Below are positions 16,864 to 25,632 of a DNA stretch of 64,000 nt, piece by piece. Under the pieces are notes generated by a model, which was not told the origin of the DNA, ran no database searches, and was given only the letters and a program-made list of their open reading frames with translations. A program made the position numbers and the translations under genes. Position 1 is the first letter of the stretch, and each line of letters begins with the position of its first letter. The stretch is from the NCBI RefSeq assembly GCF_000521505.1, contig NZ_CP003915.1:3658001-3722000 (forward strand), written 5' to 3'. Source of the DNA: Advenella mimigardefordensis DPN7 (GTDB lineage Bacteria > Pseudomonadota > Gammaproteobacteria > Burkholderiales > Burkholderiaceae_B).

Positions 16864-18378
16864 TTAATCGCCCAGCAATGCGCCCGCAAATTCAGAGGCG
16901 ACGAAAGGTTGCAGATCCTGCAGCGATTCGCCCACGCCGATCCAGTAAACCGGTATCGGCCGCACGCCCTGGCTACCTGCCGCGACAGCGGCCAGCGTAC
17001 CGCCTTTGGCTGTCCCATCCAGCTTGGTAACCACCAGCCCGGTCAGCGTGAGGGCTGCATCAAAGGCCTTGATCTGCGAAATGGCGTTCTGGCCGGTATT
17101 GCCGTCCACCACCAGCAGCACCTCGTGGGGTGCCTCGCCATCGGCTTTGCCGATCACACGTTTGATTTTCTTGAGCTCTTCCATCAGATGCAACTGTGTG
17201 GGCAACCGTCCGGCCGTATCGACCATGACAATCGACGCCTTGCGCGCCCGTCCGGCATTCACTGCATCAAAGGCTACCGCCGCCGGGTCACCGCCGTCCT
17301 GGGCAATCACGGCAACATTGTTGCGCGATCCCCATTCAATCAGCTGCTCACGCGCGGCCGCACGGAAGGTATCGCCCGCCGCCAGCAGCACACTGTGTCC
17401 CTGCGCCTGGAAATGGTGCGCCAGTTTGCCAATTGAAGTGGTTTTACCCGCACCATTCACACCCGCAATCATGACGACACGCGTCTGCCCGTTACCGGCA
17501 TCGAACGACTTTTCCAGCGGGGTCAAATGTTCGGCCAGCAGATCGCGCAGTGCGTGCTTAACAGTTTGCGCATCTTCAATACGTTCTTTTTTCACTTTCT
17601 GGCGCAGCTTGCCCAGCAGCGATTCGGTCGCTTCCATCCCGGCATCGGCCATAATCAGCGCGGTTTCCAGTTCTTCGAAGAGATTTTCGTCTACTTTGAC
17701 GCCGATAAACAGCGAGCTGATATTCGAACCGGTTCTGGACAGGCCGTCTTTCAGGCGAGCCAGCCAGGACTTGCGATCAGATTTGGGGCGCTGTGCCGTG
17801 TCGGTCGCTGCCGGTGTCGGTGTCGGCACGGCAGGTGTTGCCGCGGCCGATGCCTCTGGTGTTGCAGAAGCCTGAGGCACTGCTGGCGCCTGAGACGCCG
17901 CTGGCGGCACTGGCGCTTCGCGTACCTCTGGCGTTGCCGGGGCGGCAGGCGCTTTGGGCGCGAGCACGGGTGGCACGGAGGGGACTGACGGCGACAGCAC
18001 CGCGTCCATGGGCTTTTTCAGGGTTGCGGCTTTTTCGGTCAGATCCACATGCACCGGTGGAGCGGCTGGCGCGGACTGCACCGTGCGCTGTGCTTGCGGC
18101 GGCAGAGACGGGGCGGCAGGCTTAGCAGTGGGAGCAACAGCGGGTGCGACCGGCAACGCAGCCGACACCGATGTCGCATGCGCCTGCTCCGGCAATGGCT
18201 GAGCTGGTGCCGTCTGTACCGGCGGTTCAATGGGTGGTTCAGTTGCAGCAGGCTCGCTGACAGAAGGTTCAGGTACAACGGGCTCCTTGGCAGGCACCAC
18301 CGGTGCAGGCGATATATCCTCAGGGGCCTGTTCGGGTTCTGCCGGTTCGGGCTCGATCGTATGCTCCGGCGCTGGCAT
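16864..18378 (-). CDS. ftsY: Signal recognition particle receptor FtsY (coding part in frame with the NG domain)
   Basis: FtsY docks SRP-ribosome complexes at the inner membrane and is a GTPase. Residues from the ATG at 18378 up to about 190 form a Pro/Ala/Glu-rich acidic A domain. The N domain runs about 200-285, and the G domain follows with GVNGAGKTTSIGKLA (P-loop), AAGDTFRAAAREQL, VDTAGRLPTQ, VTKLDGTAKGG and the end WIGVGESLQDLQPF. A canonical basic start, MFSFFKRK, exists upstream at 18488 in another frame. Adding one A in the A run near 18465-18470 would join it as MFSFFKRKKKTSEP. As sequenced, synthesis would have to start internally. ftsY is divergent from rsmD, as in many proteobacteria. 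Confidence 0.95.
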   Translation of the reverse strand: MPAPEHTIEPEPAEPEQAPEDISPAPVVPAKEPVVPEPSVSEPAATEPPIEPPVQTAPAQPLPEQAHATSVSAALPVAPAVAPTAKPAAPSLPPQAQRTVQSAPAAPPVHVDLTEKAATLKKPMDAVLSPSVPSVPPVLAPKAPAAPATPEVREAPVPPAASQAPAVPQASATPEASAAATPAVPTPTPAATDTAQRPKSDRKSWLARLKDGLSRTGSNISSLFIGVKVDENLFEELETALIMADAGMEATESLLGKLRQKVKKERIEDAQTVKHALRDLLAEHLTPLEKSFDAGNGQTRVVMIAGVNGAGKTTSIGKLAHHFQAQGHSVLLAAGDTFRAAAREQLIEWGSRNNVAVIAQDGGDPAAVAFDAVNAGRARKASIVMVDTAGRLPTQLHLMEELKKIKRVIGKADGEAPHEVLLVVDGNTGQNAISQIKAFDAALTLTGLVVTKLDGTAKGGTLAAVAAGSQGVRPIPVYWIGVGESLQDLQPFVASEFAGALLGD

Positions 18379-18488
18379 AAGTGCAGCCCCTTCTTCAAGC
18401 GTCTCGGGCTGGCGGGTCTCAAGCGCCGGTTCTACGGGCTTTTCAACTGGCTCGCTGGTTTTCTTTTACGTTTGAAAAAACTGAACAT
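18379..18488 (-). other. Out-of-frame N-terminal segment of ftsY
   Basis: The ATG at 18486-18488 begins MFSFFKRKRKPAS and then hits TAG after 18 codons. In the ftsY frame the same DNA encodes KKTSEPVEKPVEPALETRQP and runs without a stop into the main gene. The two frames are one base apart, and the crossover falls in the run CGTAAAAGAAAACC, so one missing A explains the break. Confidence 0.8.
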
Positions 18489-18558
18489 AGGTTGTCGCAG
18501 GAAAGTGAATACTACAATATCAATAGGATCTTCTATTTTAACAGTGTACGTCGTCACA

Positions 18559-19170
18559 ATGATGAAACCAGCAAACCGCCACTCAGGCACATCCGGCAAA
18601 CGCCAGTCCATTCGAATTATTGGTGGTCAATATCGACGCTCGCAGATTCCCGTGGTCGATGCCGACGGCCTGCGCCCCTCCTCAGACCGTATCCGGGAAA
18701 CGCTGTTTAACTGGCTGACCTATCTGTGGGACGGCAGGTTCGACGACAAATCGGTACTGGACCTGTTCGCCGGCACCGGCGCGCTGGGTTTCGAAGCGGC
18801 ATCGCGCGGTGTCGCGCATGTTCAGATGGCTGAAACTAATCCGGCTGCGCTGGCCACCCTGCGCGCCACACGTGATAAATTGCAGGCCAGCCAGGTGCGC
18901 ATCAACAGCGCCGACGCGTTTCTGATGTTAAAACGCATGGATGCTTCCCGCTTTGACCTGGTGATGCTGGACCCGCCTTTTGCCGGCAAGCTTTTTGACC
19001 GGATCTTTCCTTTTCTGCCCGCTATTGTCAAACCCGGCGGCCTGGTTTACATTGAGTCGGATCAGCCCGAAGACCCGGGGCCGAACTTCCCGACTATCCG
19101 CCAGGGCAAAGCCGGGCAAGTGTACTATCAGTTACACGAACACGTTATTGCACCGCACAACAACGAGTAA
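18559..19170 (+). CDS. rsmD: 16S rRNA (guanine(966)-N(2))-methyltransferase
   Basis: RsmD methylates G966 of 16S rRNA on assembled 30S subunits using S-adenosylmethionine. The 203-residue protein has IRIIGGQYRRSQIPV near the N-terminus, RPSSDRIRETLFNWL, the SAM-binding LDLFAGTGALGFEAASRG and the catalytic LDPPF (N-DPPF motif) near residue 135. ATG codons at 18559 and 18562 are the plausible starts; reading frames extending further upstream are antisense to ftsY. It is divergent from ftsY and followed 84 nt later by coaD, a classical arrangement. Confidence 0.96.
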   Translation: MMKPANRHSGTSGKRQSIRIIGGQYRRSQIPVVDADGLRPSSDRIRETLFNWLTYLWDGRFDDKSVLDLFAGTGALGFEAASRGVAHVQMAETNPAALATLRATRDKLQASQVRINSADAFLMLKRMDASRFDLVMLDPPFAGKLFDRIFPFLPAIVKPGGLVYIESDQPEDPGPNFPTIRQGKAGQVYYQLHEHVIAPHNNE

Positions 19171-19254
19171 ATACCTTATAATCGACGTTCCTTTAAACGC
19201 TCGGGCCGTTTTGTCGGCCTCTTTCCCGGCATCGATCGGGAGCAAACGGAGCTC

Positions 19255-19776
19255 ATGATGATCACTGCTGTATACCCAGGGACATTTGATCCTCTCACCC
19301 GTGGACACGAGGATCTGGTCCGGCGCGCAGCCGGTCTGTTTGATCATGTTGTGGTTGGCGTGGCCATCAGCGCCGGAAAGAATCCACTGTTTACCATCGA
19401 AGAGCGCTTGCAAATTGCCGAAGAGGTATTGGGTCACTATCCCAATGTCTCGGTAAAAAGTTTCGGTGGTCTGCTCAAGGATTTTGTACGTCAGGAAGAC
19501 GCCCGCATCATTGTTCGCGGCCTGCGTGCCGTATCCGACTTCGAATACGAATTCCAGATGGCCGGCATGAATCGCCACCTGCTGCCGGATGTAGAAACAC
19601 TGTTTATGACACCATCCGACCAGTATCAGTTTATCTCCGGCACCTTTGTCCGTGAAATCGCCCTGCTTGGCGGAGAGGTGGGCAAATTCGTTTTCCCGTC
19701 GGTTGAGCGCTGGCTGCAGGAAAAATCCCAGGCCCGTCTGGCTGCCAAAAACGCACAGACGCCCAAAAGCGAATAA
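19255..19776 (+). CDS. coaD: Phosphopantetheine adenylyltransferase
   Basis: Catalyses the fourth step of coenzyme A synthesis, the adenylylation of 4'-phosphopantetheine. 173 residues. The nucleotidyltransferase signature is [16 protein letters not shown] at the N-terminus, in which TRGH is the (H/T)xGH element. The second conserved block [19 protein letters not shown] near residue 127 and [21 protein letters not shown] near 85 are typical. GGAG lies shortly upstream of the paired ATG codons. A TATAAT at 19177-19182 in the rsmD-coaD gap may be a -10 element, although no convincing -35 goes with it. Confidence 0.97.
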   Translation: MMITAVYPGTFDPLTRGHEDLVRRAAGLFDHVVVGVAISAGKNPLFTIEERLQIAEEVLGHYPNVSVKSFGGLLKDFVRQEDARIIVRGLRAVSDFEYEFQMAGMNRHLLPDVETLFMTPSDQYQFISGTFVREIALLGGEVGKFVFPSVERWLQEKSQARLAAKNAQTPKSE

Positions 19777-19923
19777 ATTAAGCCCGCCAGAGCGTACCCC
19801 TGCGGTGTCCGCAAAGGCGCTGTAGGCGGCGTTGGCTCAGTCCTCGGGCAAACGCTCCCTCGAAGGGGCGCGAACGCGCAGTTTATTAACCCTGCTACGC
19901 TTGCCTGTTTTCAGGTATTTACC

Positions 19924-19954
19924 CTGACATTGGCGTACACTGTCAGTGTATATA
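19924..19954 (+). promoter_or_regulatory. Perfect 7-1-7 palindrome inside a putative ferredoxin promoter
   Basis: TACACTG-T-CAGTGTA occupies 19936-19950, 25 bases before the ferredoxin ATG. It lies between CTGACA (19924-19929, -35-like) and TATATA (19949-19954, -10-like), the position of a repressor operator. No binding protein can be named; it does not match the LexA or Fur consensus. Confidence 0.4.
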
Positions 19955-19975
19955 AACGAATACGCCGGAAAGATT

Positions 19976-20227
19976 ATGGCCCTGCTAATTACCGATGAAT
20001 GCATCAACTGTGACGTCTGCGAACCGCAATGTCCCAATGAAGCCATCTATATGGGTGTGGATTTCTATGAAATTGACCCTGCCAAGTGCACCGAATGCGT
20101 CGGGCACCATGATGAGCCGCAATGCCAGGTGGTCTGTCCTGTTGAGTGTATAGAGATCAATCCGCAATGGAAAGAGTCCCAGGATACCCTCATGGCCAAG
20201 TACTATAAGCTGACAGCCGCGGCCTGA
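19976..20227 (+). CDS. 2[4Fe-4S] ferredoxin, YfhL/Fdx type
   Basis: A small cytoplasmic electron carrier of 83 residues. Cluster ligands are visible as CINCDVCEPQCP near the N-terminus and CTECVGHHDEPQCQVVCPVEC in the second half; the eight-residue insertion between the second and third cysteines of the second set is typical of the YfhL/Allochromatium-type ferredoxins. GGAAAG lies about five bases upstream of the ATG at 19976. In proteobacteria this gene commonly follows coaD. A palindromic operator-like site lies just upstream. Confidence 0.95.
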   Translation: MALLITDECINCDVCEPQCPNEAIYMGVDFYEIDPAKCTECVGHHDEPQCQVVCPVECIEINPQWKESQDTLMAKYYKLTAAA

Positions 20228-20361
20228 CCAAACCCGTATCGCCGCCTGCTAAGCATTAAGTGTATGAAGCGGGCACGCCACATCGCCGTTAACGCCCTCA
20301 AAGCCTGATTCCGTGCCTGCCCTTGCGATGCCAGCATGAGCATGACCGGCAATATAACGCA

Positions 20362-20736
20362 TTAAGCAGTCAGATTCTCTTCGGGATGCAATTTAACCAG
20401 CCGAACAGGCCGTTCCAGCAGCTTGCTGAACCAGGCATCGGCCAACTGCCCTTCACTGACTACACGCAAGGCGCGCCCGTCAAGCCGCGCCTCTTCAAAC
20501 GCCTCTTCATCATCTTCCAGCACATCCACCGGGATATCCAGCCGCAGCATGCCAGGCGCACGAATGACCAGGTAATCAAAACGGACGGACAGCTCAATCT
20601 GCTGCAATGTCGGATCGTTCCGGTCAAGCGCCTGGGATTGCTCATCCACAAGCAGCCAGCGCAGCTGTGCCGCAGGTTTCACCGGTCCGGCAATGGCCGG
20701 GCATTGATAAATAGGTTGAAAATCTGATGTGGTCAT
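20362..20736 (-). CDS. Small protein resembling an isolated MOSC N-terminal beta-barrel domain
   Basis: 124 residues, soluble, no signal peptide. The pattern LRWLLVDEQSQALDR near residue 26, LVIRAPGMLRLDIPV near 57 and AWFSKLLERPVRLVKLHPEEN near the C-terminus resembles the N-terminal beta-barrel domain (MOSC_N) that precedes the MOSC domain in molybdenum-cofactor-related proteins such as mARC and YcbX. The MOSC domain itself is absent, and so is its conserved cysteine. Function is unknown. It lies 63 nt downstream of the AsmA gene on the same strand and converges on the ferredoxin gene. Confidence 0.75.
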   Translation of the reverse strand: MTTSDFQPIYQCPAIAGPVKPAAQLRWLLVDEQSQALDRNDPTLQQIELSVRFDYLVIRAPGMLRLDIPVDVLEDDEEAFEEARLDGRALRVVSEGQLADAWFSKLLERPVRLVKLHPEENLTA

Positions 20737-20799
20737 GATGCCGAGTCGAAAAGAGATAAAAGCCGTGAATTTGTATGGTTAGAGCAGAAAAAGGCCGCG

Positions 20800-23541
20800 C
20801 TATTTGGCGGGAGCGGGCGTCGGTGCCGCCGCTGGAGCGGCTTCAGTGGCCGGTTTTTCTCCAGTTGCCGGTGCCCCGGATGAAGCCGGCGCTGCAGGCG
20901 CTGCGTCGCCCGGCGCCGCATTGCCGCCATTTGTTCCCGCTTCTGGGGCAGCCGGCGTGGCGCCTGATGCAGGCTGATCCGCGCCTGATGCCGGAGCCGG
21001 CGGCGCTGGGGTCTCGGACTCTACGGCCTGTTGTGCGGCAGCCTGCTCGGCCGCCTGTTTTTGCGCCTCTGCTTCTTTATCCTTGCGCTGTTTGACGAAC
21101 TGCCCCAGCGGCGAATTATTCAGGCGCTGCCATTTGACTTTCAATTGCGCACCATCGGGCGAACCGGTCAGTTCAAAAGGCAAGGTGACCTGCTTGATGC
21201 TCAGACGCAGCCCGTCCTGATTCAGGGTGACAGGCTGGCGCGTCACAAACTTGCCGGGGAAGGAAAACTGATTATTCGCCAGATTGTACATCGCCAGATT
21301 ATCATCGGCCTGAATCAGCAAAGGATCGGTGAGCAGGCTGAAGTTCGCAAAATGCACTTCGCCTTTGTCCAGCACCAGCCTGGTTTTTAGCGTGCTATAC
21401 GGGGTTTTGGCGGCCGGATCAAACTTCCAGGCGCCTGCCTGTTCAATATTATTGGCATACGCTGCGGGATCGGCCAGCACTGGCGTCAGATCGAAGCCAC
21501 TGATCGTGCCATTCCTGGCCTCGCCTTCAAGCGAACCCGTGGCATTGGTGAGCCAGCTGGCGCCTTCGGGCGCGTTCCTGGAGGCAAAAACCAGGGCAAA
21601 GGTGCCCGTACCCGTCATCACCGGATTCACTCCCAGCCCCTTGAGCAGCGGCTCAATGGACACGTCCTGGAAATTGAGTTTGGTGGTGACTTCGTCGTCC
21701 TTCATATTGATCAGCGCATCGCCCTGCACCTGCCCGTCAAAAATACTGGACTTGATATCCGTAATACCCAACTGGTCCCTGGTGAAATTGAGCGCCGCCG
21801 TCACATCGTTGTACACCACGCCATGGTACGTGATCTGTTTCAGGCTGGCAGTGCCGGACCCGATAAGCGATCCCATCAGGTCGCTGACCAGATTGCGCAC
21901 CGCGGTCGTGGTGGGTTTGCTGTCAGCGGCGGCTGGCGCAGCGGGCGCCTTGGCGTTCTCTGCGGCCGGTGGCGTCGCGTTAGCAGATGCGGTTGTGGTC
22001 GCGCCCGACACGTTATCAATCAGCTCATCCAGGTTGACCGAATCGGCGCCCACGGCAAAGTGCACGTATGGCTCATCAAACCGGGATATATTGCCATCAA
22101 AACTGAATTTACCGGAATTGATAACCGCATCAGCCTTAAAACTTGCAATACTTTTGAGGAAATCAGCGCTGAAAGTACCAATCACCGGGATCGTCTGCTC
22201 CCGGGTTTCCGCATCCTTGAGCACCACATTGCCGCTCATGGCCGAGAGCGCAACCAGGCGGCGCGCCAGATCCATTTTGGCGGGGGAAGAAAGGTTGAAA
22301 TTGACCGCACGGTTATTCGCACGGGCATACACCCCATCCAGCTTGACCTGAGCCACACTCAGGGCATCGGATGTGCCGCTGATGCCTTCCATGCGGAAAT
22401 TGACACCAAACTGTTCCTTGCCTTTGATTCGGACGGAACCAGTCAGCGGCCGGCCACCGGCTCCCGTAGGTGAAATATCCAGAGCGGGCGTATTGAGTAC
22501 CCACTCATAACTCTCGTCGTCTTCATCCGAAGCCGTTCCCTTGACGGCAAAATTGGTCATCTGCAGCAGGGGCGCGGTGGAGTCGAAGTTCAGCTTGGGC
22601 GCCGCCAGACTCATCTCCAGATTGCGCAGACCGGTGCCTTTGGCGCCCTTACCGGCAATCGTCAGATCAATACCCGATCCGGTGAGCGCGTGTGCAAAAC
22701 TATCCACCTGAAAATCGCCGGTCAGCGTGCCGGTTTGCACGTCCACACTACCCACGACACCTTTGACATTGGCTTCCAGATTCCGGGCCGAATAGAGCTT
22801 AGTGACCGGATCCAGCTTGACCAGACCCTGAATATTCACGCTGGCATTGGCAACCGGCCTGGCGCCTTCCAGATTACCCGTTACGGACACATCGAAAGGC
22901 TGATCGAAGGTAACCCTGCCGGTATTGACCGCCATCTTGTTCAGACGCATATCCAGATTGTTCAGCCTGTCCTTATAGAAAATGGCACCGTTTTGCACCT
23001 CAAGCCCGGCAATATCGATTTTGAAATCAGCCTTCCTGGGCTGTGGCAATACGCTATTGCTGTCGGACGCTGCGGCCGGTGCCGGACGGACTTCGTCACT
23101 TTTAAAACGCGGATCTTCCGCTACGACGGCAGGTGGCGCATCCTGCGTCAGCAAATCTTCAAAGTTGAACGTACCTTTTTCATCCCGAACAATCCAGGAT
23201 TTCAGGCCGGAAACGGCAACATGATCGACCACCAGACGGTTGGATATCAACGGCCAAATGGCCACGGCAAAGCGGGCGCTGTCGATCGACGCGAACGTGG
23301 TGGTGGAATTAGGCTCGGACAGGGATATTTTTCGAACCGACAGGCCAATACGCGGGAACAGGGAGAGTTCCAGATCCCCCTCGATGACCATGGTGCGGTT
23401 GTAGCGTTCCTGCACAATGCTTTCGATCTTGTGTTTATAGGCGTTCGGATCGAACGTCAGTAAAAAGACGGCTGCGCCCACAAAGGCAAACAGCATCAGC
23501 ACCACAAGGCCAATCAAAATTCTTTTAAGCCAGACTTTCAT
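20800..23541 (-). CDS. AsmA-family protein
   Basis: 913 residues. A single N-terminal membrane anchor (about residues 6-30) is followed by the AsmA hallmark TFDPNAYKHKIESIVQERYNR and a very long periplasmic beta-rich region. AsmA C-terminal repeats are visible around 590-800, including GTGTFALVFASRN and GTISGFDLTPVLADPAAYA. The last 90 residues are a charged helix and a Pro/Ala/Gly-rich tail. AsmA-like proteins are bridge-like lipid transporters between the inner and outer membranes; the anchor and periplasmic barrel fit this. The gene is apparently monocistronic or paired with the small MOSC_N-like gene downstream. Confidence 0.92.
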   Translation of the reverse strand: MKVWLKRILIGLVVLMLFAFVGAAVFLLTFDPNAYKHKIESIVQERYNRTMVIEGDLELSLFPRIGLSVRKISLSEPNSTTTFASIDSARFAVAIWPLISNRLVVDHVAVSGLKSWIVRDEKGTFNFEDLLTQDAPPAVVAEDPRFKSDEVRPAPAAASDSNSVLPQPRKADFKIDIAGLEVQNGAIFYKDRLNNLDMRLNKMAVNTGRVTFDQPFDVSVTGNLEGARPVANASVNIQGLVKLDPVTKLYSARNLEANVKGVVGSVDVQTGTLTGDFQVDSFAHALTGSGIDLTIAGKGAKGTGLRNLEMSLAAPKLNFDSTAPLLQMTNFAVKGTASDEDDESYEWVLNTPALDISPTGAGGRPLTGSVRIKGKEQFGVNFRMEGISGTSDALSVAQVKLDGVYARANNRAVNFNLSSPAKMDLARRLVALSAMSGNVVLKDAETREQTIPVIGTFSADFLKSIASFKADAVINSGKFSFDGNISRFDEPYVHFAVGADSVNLDELIDNVSGATTTASANATPPAAENAKAPAAPAAADSKPTTTAVRNLVSDLMGSLIGSGTASLKQITYHGVVYNDVTAALNFTRDQLGITDIKSSIFDGQVQGDALINMKDDEVTTKLNFQDVSIEPLLKGLGVNPVMTGTGTFALVFASRNAPEGASWLTNATGSLEGEARNGTISGFDLTPVLADPAAYANNIEQAGAWKFDPAAKTPYSTLKTRLVLDKGEVHFANFSLLTDPLLIQADDNLAMYNLANNQFSFPGKFVTRQPVTLNQDGLRLSIKQVTLPFELTGSPDGAQLKVKWQRLNNSPLGQFVKQRKDKEAEAQKQAAEQAAAQQAVESETPAPPAPASGADQPASGATPAAPEAGTNGGNAAPGDAAPAAPASSGAPATGEKPATEAAPAAAPTPAPAK

Positions 23542-23974
23542 GGGCGGCTTGATCTCTCATTCATAATCAGTGGGAACAGCCCGCTCAAGGACCGTCTGTC
23601 ATTCCGATAAACGCAGCCGACAGGCAACGGCATGCCCCGGTGTTCAGCCGACAAGCGCCGCGGGCACTGCCAAACCGTCCTGCCTCATGCCTGATTATTA
23701 CCACACAAGCATGCGGCCCATCCGGCCATGATGGCTTCATCTGGATCAGCAACGTGTGCGACACAAGACCGGTGACATGCCTGCATATGGGCATACCCAT
23801 CATGCAATGCATGTCGCAGGCGATGCAATCTTTCAAAAAAGATGCAGCGCCTGCCGGTTGAGCTCGCTATCATGCACTTTCGTGCTGTGCCTGCGAATCC
23901 GCCAGTCTGGATTTATCGGGCTATTATTATGTTTATGCTAACAGATATGGCATTCGAATGCAGGCAGAACAGGA
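23542..23974. other. Intergenic region with no supported gene
   Basis: 433 bases between the DUF937 gene and the AsmA gene, both on the minus strand. It is dense in CATG/GCATGC words between 23720 and 23835. A minus-strand frame at 23585-23836 (TTG start, no ribosome site) begins with a Cys/His/Met-rich stretch of metal-ligand character but has no recognised family. The AsmA promoter should lie close to 23545-23620. No terminator hairpin was found. Confidence 0.45.
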
Positions 23975-24529
23975 CTATTTGAACAGCGAGGAAAGCGAAT
24001 TGAGCACTTCGTTCTCGCCACGCGCCTGTCCGTCGGCCGGAATCTGGCCATTTGGTGTGGATGTATCAACCAGATGCGGCAGAATCCCGGACAATGATCC
24101 CAGAATATCGTCACGTGACTGACCAGATTGCTGGGCGATGCTATCGACCGTCTCTGATCCTAGCGCGGTATCCACCTGCTGCGGGGAAATTTCCCGGTTT
24201 TCACCCTGATTAACCCACGAATTGAAAATATCACCCAGGCCACCGCGCTGGAATTTCTCAGCCAGCCCGCCAAGGCCGCCCTGCTGGTTATTGATCACAG
24301 ACAAAATCACCGGTAAAAGTGCGCTAAGCGAGCCCAGGTTGATCCCGTTGCCAAGGCCACCCACTATGCCACCCAGACCGCCCATATCCTCCTGCTGCGT
24401 TGCCGGTGCCTGATCTGCCGGCACCTGGCCGGATGCGACCTGACCATCCTGTGTTTGTTCGTTTTGTGGCTGCTCTTCAGGCTTTTTGCCGCCGCCCAGT
24501 ACAGCATTGACTGCATCCAGAATTCCCAT
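23975..24529 (-). CDS. YidB-like DUF937 protein
   Basis: 184 residues. The N-terminal MGILDAVNAVLGGG is followed by a Gln/Pro-rich linker to about residue 48, a glycine-rich MGGLGGIVGGLGNG segment, and the YidB/DUF937 core: LLPVILSVINNQQGGLGGLAEKFQRGGLGDIFNSW, then ISPQQVDTALGSETVDSIAQQSG and DDILGSLSGILPHLVD. The family is common in proteobacteria but has no established function. A purine-rich AAGGAAAG lies directly upstream of the ATG at 24529. It is separated from its neighbours and is probably monocistronic. Confidence 0.85.
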   Translation of the reverse strand: MGILDAVNAVLGGGKKPEEQPQNEQTQDGQVASGQVPADQAPATQQEDMGGLGGIVGGLGNGINLGSLSALLPVILSVINNQQGGLGGLAEKFQRGGLGDIFNSWVNQGENREISPQQVDTALGSETVDSIAQQSGQSRDDILGSLSGILPHLVDTSTPNGQIPADGQARGENEVLNSLSSLFK

Positions 24530-24693
24530 GATCTTTCCTTAAGTGAGTAAGAAGAGGACTTTTTACTATACCACTGTATTGTGAACGGAATGTAAAGGGA
24601 TTTGAGGGGTAAACGTTAGATACGGTTAAGGATTGGAGAGCGTCGATACACCTGGATACAAAAAGGGCTGGATAAATATCGCTACCGATATTA

Positions 24694-24722
24694 TTGATCC
24701 TTCGATTAAACGTAACTACAAT
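24694..24722 (+). promoter_or_regulatory. Sigma70-type promoter for the BrnA-like gene
   Basis: TTGATC at 24694-24699 and TACAAT at 24717-24722 are separated by exactly 17 bases in AT-rich DNA, about 55 bases upstream of the BrnA-like start codon. Confidence 0.5.
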
Positions 24723-24776
24723 AATTGTGACTAAGAGCGGTATAGCTATATCTTGGCTGCAGAAAGGTTAAACGCT

Positions 24777-25076
24777 ATGGTAAAACATAAATTGAAGACA
24801 ATCGTACCGATGCAGGAAGAAGACGAGGCTATCGAACGTGGGATTGATCAGGATCCTGATACCTTTGATCCGAGGGACGGGTTTGAACACCTGAAACCAG
24901 TCAAGTTGAATCTGCGCGGTCGTCCTGTCGGAAGTGGCCAGAAAACCCAATTGACTGTACGTTTGGACAACGACATTATTTCGTCGTTCAAGGCTACAGG
25001 GTCTGGCTGGCAGACCCGTTTAAACGACGCGCTGAAAGACTGGCTGAAACATCACAGACCGTCTGAATTAAGCTGA
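24777..25076 (+). CDS. BrnA-type antitoxin-like protein (orphan)
   Basis: 99 residues. The C-terminal half, RGRPVGSGQKTQLTVRL then FKATGSGWQTRLNDALKDWLKHH, matches the ribbon-helix-helix BrnA antitoxin family. The N-terminus is acidic and would contact a toxin. AAAGG lies nine bases before the ATG. BrnA normally follows a brnT toxin gene, but the 247 bases upstream contain no brnT frame, so this is an orphan antitoxin-like repressor. It converges on a degraded DUF1016 nuclease gene; both look like remains of a mobile defence-type insertion between the DUF937 gene and ychF. Confidence 0.85.
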   Translation: MVKHKLKTIVPMQEEDEAIERGIDQDPDTFDPRDGFEHLKPVKLNLRGRPVGSGQKTQLTVRLDNDIISSFKATGSGWQTRLNDALKDWLKHHRPSELS

Positions 25077-25157
25077 CGGGATTCAGCACACGCACAACCA
25101 TCTTCAGTACGCGATCGACAGCCTCCATTATTTCCATTTTCTTCCAGTCTTCGTGGT

Positions 25158-25557
25158 TCAAAACATTACGGAGCCCCCGGCGCGCTGGGCGTAGGCCAGG
25201 CGTTGCTCTGGCTGCTTCTGCCTGACCAGCAACATCAGTTGTGGCCCCAGGGCAATTGTCCGGCCAGGCGTCGGCGAAGGATCGCATGTACATCAGGTTG
25301 GCGCGAGAAAAGCCCTTCATCTCGGGAAAAATTGTCCTGAGGTCGTGCGCCAACCGCACAATGACCTTAGCTCCCCAGCCCTGCTCGGCCTGCCGTTGCA
25401 GAATGTCACAGCCGATCTGCCAGTAGAGCATAATCAGTTCGCGGTTGACTACTAGTGCGGCCCGCTGCCGGGCACTGCAGATGCAATTCTTCAGCTCGCT
25501 CAACCAGTTGGCGTAACCCTCAGGAGCGGGGACCAGGGACAGGGGCTTTTCGCTCAT
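25158..25557 (-). pseudogene. Degenerate DUF1016 (PDDEXK nuclease, YhcG-type) remnant
   Basis: The first 100 or so residues (start 25555-25557) are a good DUF1016 N-terminal domain: YANWLSELKNCICSARQRAAL, ELIMLYWQIG and FPEMKGFSRANLMYMRSFADAWPD. After that the frame is broken. QLPWGHN appears in a second frame and LMLLVRQKQPEQRLAYAQRA in a third, near 25240 and 25180, followed by a stop. At least one deletion and one frameshift have occurred, and the C-terminal nuclease domain is missing. The original frame stays open to 24994 but encodes nothing recognisable. The start overlaps (ATGA) the end of another small upstream remnant. Confidence 0.75.
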
Positions 25558-25632
25558 TCTGTCACCCCGCTGGTGGCCTGGAGCGCGGCTAGCAGTTCGG
25601 TTTTCGGCGCCACCTGGATCCATCAAAAATCG

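Noticed and set aside
18039..18422. Minus-strand frame continuing from the short MFSFFKRK start of ftsY
   Set aside because: It stops after 18 codons; the later open part is an Arg/Pro/Leu/His-rich frame-shifted reading of the FtsY A domain.
24530..24776. A brnT toxin gene expected upstream of the BrnA-like gene
   Set aside because: No frame of adequate length or with BrnT features exists in these 247 bases.
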